Shown: one piece after another, positions 12,833 to 15,284 of the stretch
Position numbering within the stretch: the stretch's first letter is position 1
How the letters are laid out: each line of letters starts with the position of its first letter
Assembly: GCA_026770585.1 (NCBI GenBank)
Contig: MU647039.1
Location: forward strand, 204,125 to 219,408
DNA from: Baffinella frigidus
Lineage: Eukaryota; Cryptophyceae; Cryptomonadales; Baffinellaceae
DNA: 15,284 bases
Reading direction: 5' to 3'
Program-made: the position numbers and the translations under genes
The notes under the pieces: model-generated
Told to the model about the DNA's origin: nothing
What the model saw: the letters and a program-made list of their open reading frames with translations, nothing else
The model's database searches: none

Positions 12833-13011
12833 CCACACGAGGCTACCTATGCGAACATAATAAATGTCGATTGTAAACGTGTGTAGTAATTTTCAGATGA
12901 AAAGCAGCGACTTTACACAGGTCCGACCGCTCAGCGGGCGGAAACGTGATCATTTGCCCACAAAACTTTAAAAGTCCGTTTTATTCTGTTCGCCTGGGTA
13001 GCCTCGTGTGG
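12833..13011. mobile_element. A element, copy 5 (179 bp)
   Basis: Ends CCACACGAGGCTACC and GGGTAGCCTCGTGTGG. The right interior (CCGTTTTATTCTGTTCGC) matches copy 3 and the left half of copy 1. The left interior instead has GTGTGTAGTAATTTTCAG, a half F core. No clear target duplication. Confidence 0.85.
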
Positions 13012-13077
13012 CTCTCGGAAGGGTTCTAGGAAGGGCTTCTGGGAAGGGCCCGCCTTGAAACTCTACTATCCTCAACG

Positions 13078-13230
13078 GAGAGAGGTTTGAGCACAGTAGT
13101 TATCATCGGTGATAGACTCAGGGTTGGTCGCGACACACGAGAGCAGAAGATGCTCTAGAGAGTCACCTACCCAGAGTCGTATATCACCAAGTATACAACG
13201 TATACGAAGACTAAAATCGGCATTGGAAAC
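13078..13230 (+). repeat. E element, copy 2 (different interior)
   Basis: It keeps both E ends (GAGAGAGGTTTGAGCACAG; ATCGGCATTGGAAACC) and CATCGGTGA, but the (AAT)n interior is replaced by about 100 bp that includes the inverted 57-bp repeat at 13149-13205. Either the interior was swapped or the AAT type is derived. Confidence 0.82.
13149..13205 (-). repeat. 57-bp dispersed repeat, copy 2
   Basis: Reverse complement of 5202-5258 with four differences. The minus frame reads IRCILGDIRLWVGDSLEH then LLLSCVATNPES, open across E copy 2. Confidence 0.82.
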
Positions 13231-13231
13231 C

Positions 13232-13326
13232 GAGAGAGGTTTGAGCACAGTAGTTACCATCGGTGAAAATAATAATAATAATAATAACAATAATAATATA
13301 ATAATAATCGTCATTGGAAACCTGGT
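13232..13326 (+). repeat. E element, copy 3
   Basis: GAGAGAGGTTTGAGCACAG, an (AAT)n interior with one AAC, then CGTCATTGGAAACCTGGTAC. Head-to-tail with copy 2. Confidence 0.9.
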
Positions 13327-13368
13327 ACCACGACGGGTGTCGTCACGTGCTGAAAGCACGGCGGTTTA

Positions 13369-13438
13369 CCCCAAACCCAAACCCTAAACCCCAAACCCCA
13401 AACCCTAACCACGAAACCCCAAACCCTAAACCCTAAAG
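13369..13438 (-). repeat. telomere-like CCCTAAA/CCCCAAA patch
   Basis: Nine heptamers on the plus strand mixing ACCCCAA, ACCCTAA and ACCCAAA. The G-rich strand is minus. Confidence 0.9.
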
Positions 13439-13650
13439 ACCCTCTCGTCTACAACGTGGACCTGTTCGTGCCCACGCCAGGTCATAAACGGGATTTTCAA
13501 AACGCAACGTTTCGTTTCGTAGTACAAATTAGCGTGCCCAGAACCTGTTCGTGTCCGGGCGCGGTGTACCGGGGAAGGCGGACGCACGCCAAAAGGCGTG
13601 AGGGGGACTGCACCGAAGGGATGTTCGAAAGTGGCCGAAACTTCCTTCCC
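13439..13650 (+). other. unassigned; open frame without known domain
   Basis: A plus frame is open for 72 codons at 13456-13674. Two similar words, CCTGTTCGTGCCC and CCTGTTCGTGTCC, occur 91 bp apart. The frame runs into repeat K at 13651. I do not recognise a protein, and with no homologue inside the window I would not call a gene. Confidence 0.25.
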
Positions 13651-13712
13651 ACACGGTGGACTACGGACCTTTGAACAAAAGTCAACTTTTCCAGAGATAG
13701 TTAAGTTGAAGG
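13651..13712 (-). repeat. dispersed repeat K, copy 3 (inverted)
   Basis: The complement matches 9001-9060: GTAGTCCACCGTGTGG, TTGACTTTTG and a tail AACTTAACTATCTCTGG. Confidence 0.78.
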
Positions 13713-13805
13713 ATTTTATGGTGCAAATTTGGTCACGTAACGCCCGAGAATCCGGCCCCATATTCAAATCCGAAACCCTCGAAGCCCACCGAGTGGGTTG
13801 CCCGC

Positions 13806-13846
13806 TGTGTGGGGAAGACCTCTAGGGACGCGGTGTAGTTTCGAAC
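13806..13846 (-). pseudogene. RNYTAS coding fragment, copy 1
   Basis: Plus-strand GGGAAGACCTCTAGGGACGC and GGTGTAGTTTCGAAC recur at 14164-14206 and 14470-14511. On the minus strand this is the RNYTAS..EVFP part of the GEEVDN coding repeat. It is cut off on its upstream side by the hairpin at 13851. Confidence 0.4.
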
Positions 13847-13850
13847 TGCC

Positions 13851-13896
13851 ATTTGGCATAGCTCTCAATTTGGCGGTGCCGGGAGCTATGCCAAAT
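13851..13896. repeat. ATTTGGCATAGCTC hairpin
   Basis: 14-bp perfect arms (13851-13864, 13883-13896), 18-nt loop. The right arm is also the outer left arm of F copy 3, so the two foldbacks compete for one strand. Confidence 0.85.
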
Positions 13897-14050
13897 TTAT
13901 CCGGGGAAACCTATTTTTCTTTAGTTTGACATCAACGAAAATTACTACACAATTCATTCTTACCAGTAATATTAAAACATTTGTGTAGTAATTTTCGTTG
14001 ATGTCAAACTAAAGAAAAATAGGTTTCCCCGGATAAAAATAGCATAGCTC
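13883..14050. mobile_element. F element, copy 3
   Basis: 70-bp arms (13883-13952, 13981-14050), perfect over the inner 55 or so and with three mismatches near the tips. The inner part is the F core CAACGAAAATTACTACACA. The outer part (GGGGAAACCTATTTTTCTTT) is unlike copies 1 and 2. 28-nt loop. The near-perfect arms suggest a young structure. Confidence 0.92.
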
Positions 14051-14140
14051 GTGTCTCTGAGGCAGGCCTGTTTCTTAAGGCTCATAGACTTTTCTATCAC
14101 TCAACTCAAGGCTCAAGGGCCTCATTTAGGAACTGTATCG

Positions 14141-14259
14141 AGAGTGATACAGAAGAAGAAGTGCGGTGTGTGGGGAAGACCTCTAGGGATGCGGTGTAGT
14201 TTCGAACGGCATCCCTAGAGGTCTTCCCACACACCGCACTTCTTCTTCTTTATCACTCT
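14141..14259. repeat. 51-bp snap-back hairpin of a coding fragment
   Basis: Arms 14141-14192 and 14209-14259 pair almost perfectly (one G-run length difference, one base in GATACAG/GATAAAG). The loop is 16 nt (GGTGTAGTTTCGAACG). The arm includes GTGTGTGGGGAAGACCTC, which is part of the RNYTAS coding repeat, so an exon fragment has been inverted and duplicated beside itself. Confidence 0.9.
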
Positions 14260-14312
14260 GTAGTTTCAAACGGCCGCTAAGACGTTGCCCACCTCCTCAC
14301 CCCGCTTTCCCT
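14260..14312 (-). pseudogene. GEEVDN coding repeat, copy 2
   Basis: The minus frame reads GKRGEEVGNVLAAV and then a TGA stop where the intact copy has CGA of RNY. The frame breaks exactly at the hairpin boundary. Confidence 0.42.
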
Positions 14313-14368
14313 CAATGTAAAACCCGAAGAGCTGTACAAGTAATCTGTGTGTAGTAACTTTCATATGC

Positions 14369-14411
14369 TTGGTCACGTGGCTACATGCTTTCCGTGTAGC
14401 CACGTGACCAA
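14369..14411. repeat. 17-bp hairpin TTGGTCACGTGGCTACA
   Basis: Perfect arms 14369-14385 and 14395-14411, loop TGCTTTCCG. The same words occur in degraded form at the centre of A copy 3 (GGTCACGT...GCTTTCCGTG), and a half F core (TGTGTAGTAACTTTCATAT) lies just upstream, as in A copy 5. It may be the core of a gutted A element. Confidence 0.85.
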
Positions 14412-14465
14412 TGCTATACAAAACGCCTACAACCGACCTTTTAAAAAGGGCGCTGGAGCAGCCTG

Positions 14466-14560
14466 GTGTGGTGTGTGGGACGACCTCTAGTGACGCGGTG
14501 TAGTTTCGAACAGCCGCGAGCATGTTGTCCACTTCCTCACCCCGCTTCTCCGTCTGCAAA
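14466..14560 (-). pseudogene. GEEVDN coding repeat, copy 3 (best)
   Basis: The minus frame is open and reads RLQTEKRGEEVDNMLAAV, then RNYTASLEVVPHTTPG, for about 35 residues. Four other pieces of the same peptide lie within 1.1 kb. The frame extends on to ALFKRSVVGVLYSIG without similarity to the other copies. Family not recognised. The charged EKRGEEVDN segment followed by LAAVRNY suggests an amphipathic helix. Confidence 0.42.
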
Positions 14561-14576
14561 CGCATTTAGGGTTTTA

Positions 14577-14720
14577 TCTCAGAAAACGAGTTCTAAAACT
14601 CGTTTGCTTAAGTCAACCCCCCTACAAATTCGTCAACTTATTCTTTACTCTCCGCATAAGTTGATAAATTTATAGGGGAATTGACTTAAGAAAACGAGTT
14701 TTGGAACTCGTTTTCTGAGA
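14577..14720. mobile_element. J element: TA-flanked palindrome in telomere-like DNA
   Basis: Arms pair almost from end to end (91 percent over 68 bp; words TCTCAGAAAACGAGTT and CTTAAGTCAA), leaving a 14-nt loop. TA on both sides (14575-14576, 14721-14722). TTTAGGG-type sequence lies immediately outside each end, as if the element landed in a telomere-like patch. A second hairpin, AAACGAGTT..AACTCGTTT, sits within each arm. Confidence 0.88.
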
Positions 14721-14723
14721 TAA

Positions 14724-14742
14724 GGTTTAGGGTTTGGGGTTT
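14724..14742 (+). repeat. telomere-like patch right of J
   Basis: GGTTTAGGGTTTGGGGTTTA, continuing the GCATTTAGGGTTT found left of J at 14562-14574. Confidence 0.75.
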
Positions 14743-14757
14743 ACTGAATGCTTTGCT

Positions 14758-14796
14758 CAACACGGTTTCGGATGGCCGCGAGAATGTTGTCCACTC
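14758..14796 (-). pseudogene. GEEVDN coding repeat, copy 4
   Basis: The minus frame reads VDNILAAIRNRVE, a short piece of the same peptide, preceded by GTGAG where the others have GAGGTG. Confidence 0.38.
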
Positions 14797-14861
14797 ACAT
14801 GTACGCCTTGAATGGTGTAATAAAAGCTCTCGAAATTACTGTCCACACCCTACGTTCCTAC

Positions 14862-14886
14862 ACTGAACCCTGAACCCTGAACCCTA
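14862..14886 (-). repeat. telomere-like CCCTGAA patch
   Basis: Three CCCTGAA heptamers on the plus strand. They end next to GEEVDN copy 5. Confidence 0.8.
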
Positions 14887-14888
14887 CG

Positions 14889-14932
14889 CCAGAATGGTGT
14901 CCACCTCCTCACCCTGCCTTCCCGTCCGCAAA
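14889..14932 (-). pseudogene. GEEVDN coding repeat, copy 5
   Basis: The minus frame reads RTGRQGEEVDTIL and is then cut by telomere-like DNA on the downstream side. The plus word CCACCTCCTCACCC is shared with copy 2. Confidence 0.38.
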
Positions 14933-14959
14933 ACCACATGTTCAGCGTGTTGCTTTACA

Positions 14960-15087
14960 AAACCCTGAACCCTAAACCCTACCCTACACCAGGATGAAGA
15001 CCCTTTTAGGGGTTAGGTTTTCGGGTTTTAGGGTTTAGGCTTTCGGGTTTACGGTGTAGGGCCGGGTCCCGGGTTCCGGGTGTAGGT
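14960..15087. repeat. telomere-like patches of opposite polarity
   Basis: 14960-14988 carries CCCTGAA/CCCTAAA/CCCTACC on the plus strand. Within 20 bp the polarity flips, and 15006-15087 carries GGGGTTAGG, GGGTTTTAGG, TTTCGGG and GGTGTAGG words. This makes a head-to-head junction of C-rich and G-rich heptamers. Confidence 0.85.
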
Positions 15088-15128
15088 GCAAAGACCCTGT
15101 ATGCTTCCACGAGGCCCGAGTGTTCATA

Positions 15129-15284
15129 GGCTTACGTCCTGAAAATGGGGTAGTTAGGCCTACGGCATTGCCTGGGACCTCCTACCGTAGGCCGAGGGAT
15201 CCTAGGACCAAAAAGTCTCAGCCTACGGTAGGAGGTCCTGGGCAATGCCGTAGGCCTAACTACCCCATTTTCAGGCCGTTACCC
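15129..15284. mobile_element. C element, copy 3 (156 bp, inverted centre)
   Basis: Same palindrome as copies 1 and 2, with the asymmetric centre (GGATCCTAGGACCAAAAAGT) in the opposite orientation. TA precedes the left end (15127-15128), and the right end CCGTTACCC is the last base of the window. Length is exactly 156 bp. The left tip has drifted (GGCTTACGTCC for GGGTAACGGCC). Confidence 0.93.

Larger units (their letters stand above)
12595..13076. repeat. nested palindrome, outer arms about 60 bp
   Basis: Left arm 12595-12655 and right arm 13017-13076 are complementary with few mismatches (words GTAGAGTTTCAAGGCGGGCC and CCTTCCTAGAACCCTTCC). Inside lie a second palindrome (12659-12832) and A element copy 5 (12833-13011), side by side. 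Confidence 0.88.

Noticed and set aside
13456-13674. A 72-codon gene (NVDLFVPTPGHKRD...)
   Set aside because: It is a single open frame that runs into dispersed repeat K and has no supporting similarity. Listed only as unassigned.
1-15284. tRNA, rRNA, transposase, reverse transcriptase or viral genes
   Set aside because: I looked for cloverleaf, rRNA core words, DDE/D and reverse-transcriptase motifs in the translated frames and found none.

Overview
This window looks like gene-poor nuclear DNA of a eukaryote, most likely a protist or alga. I see no intact protein-coding gene, rRNA or tRNA. The eukaryotic call rests on three observations: repeated blocks of telomere-like heptamers (TTTAGGG, TTGAGGG, CCCTGAA, CCCTGCA), many short terminal-inverted-repeat elements with the form of MITEs, and dense mini- and microsatellites. 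The TTTAGGG type occurs in plants, many algae and alveolates, so it does not fix the lineage. An alveolate or other microalga is a guess.

The main content is a set of non-autonomous foldback elements, named here by letter. Five groups are bounded by TA dinucleotides: I (2930-3161), B (4530-4697, 9607-9777, part at 11842-11965), C (4865-5020, 10002-10157, 15129-15284, each exactly 156 bp), D (8450-8549, 8600-8699, 9843-9942, each exactly 100 bp) and J (14577-14720). A TA target duplication is the hallmark of the Tc1/mariner superfamily and Stowaway-like MITEs. Family A has a CCACACGAGG end; its copies are at 3228-3408, 6205-6326, 6629-6805, 8179-8298 and 12833-13011, and one copy has a 5-bp flanking duplication. 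Family F (6477-6609, 8766-8902, 13883-14050) shares a core around TGTGTAGTAATTTTCGTTG, but each copy has unrelated outer arms. Family H is a roughly 40-bp motif, AAGTTGAC to GTCAACTT, seen seven or eight times. E and G are further small repeats.

Layout: 1-1250, telomere-like array, H copies and a TPR-like remnant; 1250-2900, low-complexity and complex direct repeats; 2930-4530, elements I, A and G with several minisatellites; 4530-5950, B and C elements among decayed minus-strand coding repeats; 5930-6810, a duplicated segment carrying A and F elements; 6945-7371, a GA-rich tract; 7370-7640, TPR-like remnants; 7970-8300, telomere-like DNA and an A element; 8358-9945, a minisatellite with D insertions, F, an 89-bp tandem repeat with H inside, and B nested in H; 10000-11560, C, hairpins and G/T-rich telomere-like DNA; 11697-12430, long direct repeats with a truncated B; 12446-13440, nested palindromes; 13440-15284, hairpins, coding remnants, J and C.

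Several short peptides recur on the minus strand (for example ENGIVC.YRG.RK, GEEVDN.LAAVRNY, HHEIGRLFVKAGQCPKAQV, LKQMHMKLAMAH). They look like duplicated, decaying exons of a few former genes, now broken up by the foldback elements. No transposase is present, so any mobility must have come from elsewhere. Several paralogous 'empty sites' inside the window allow insertions to be seen directly.
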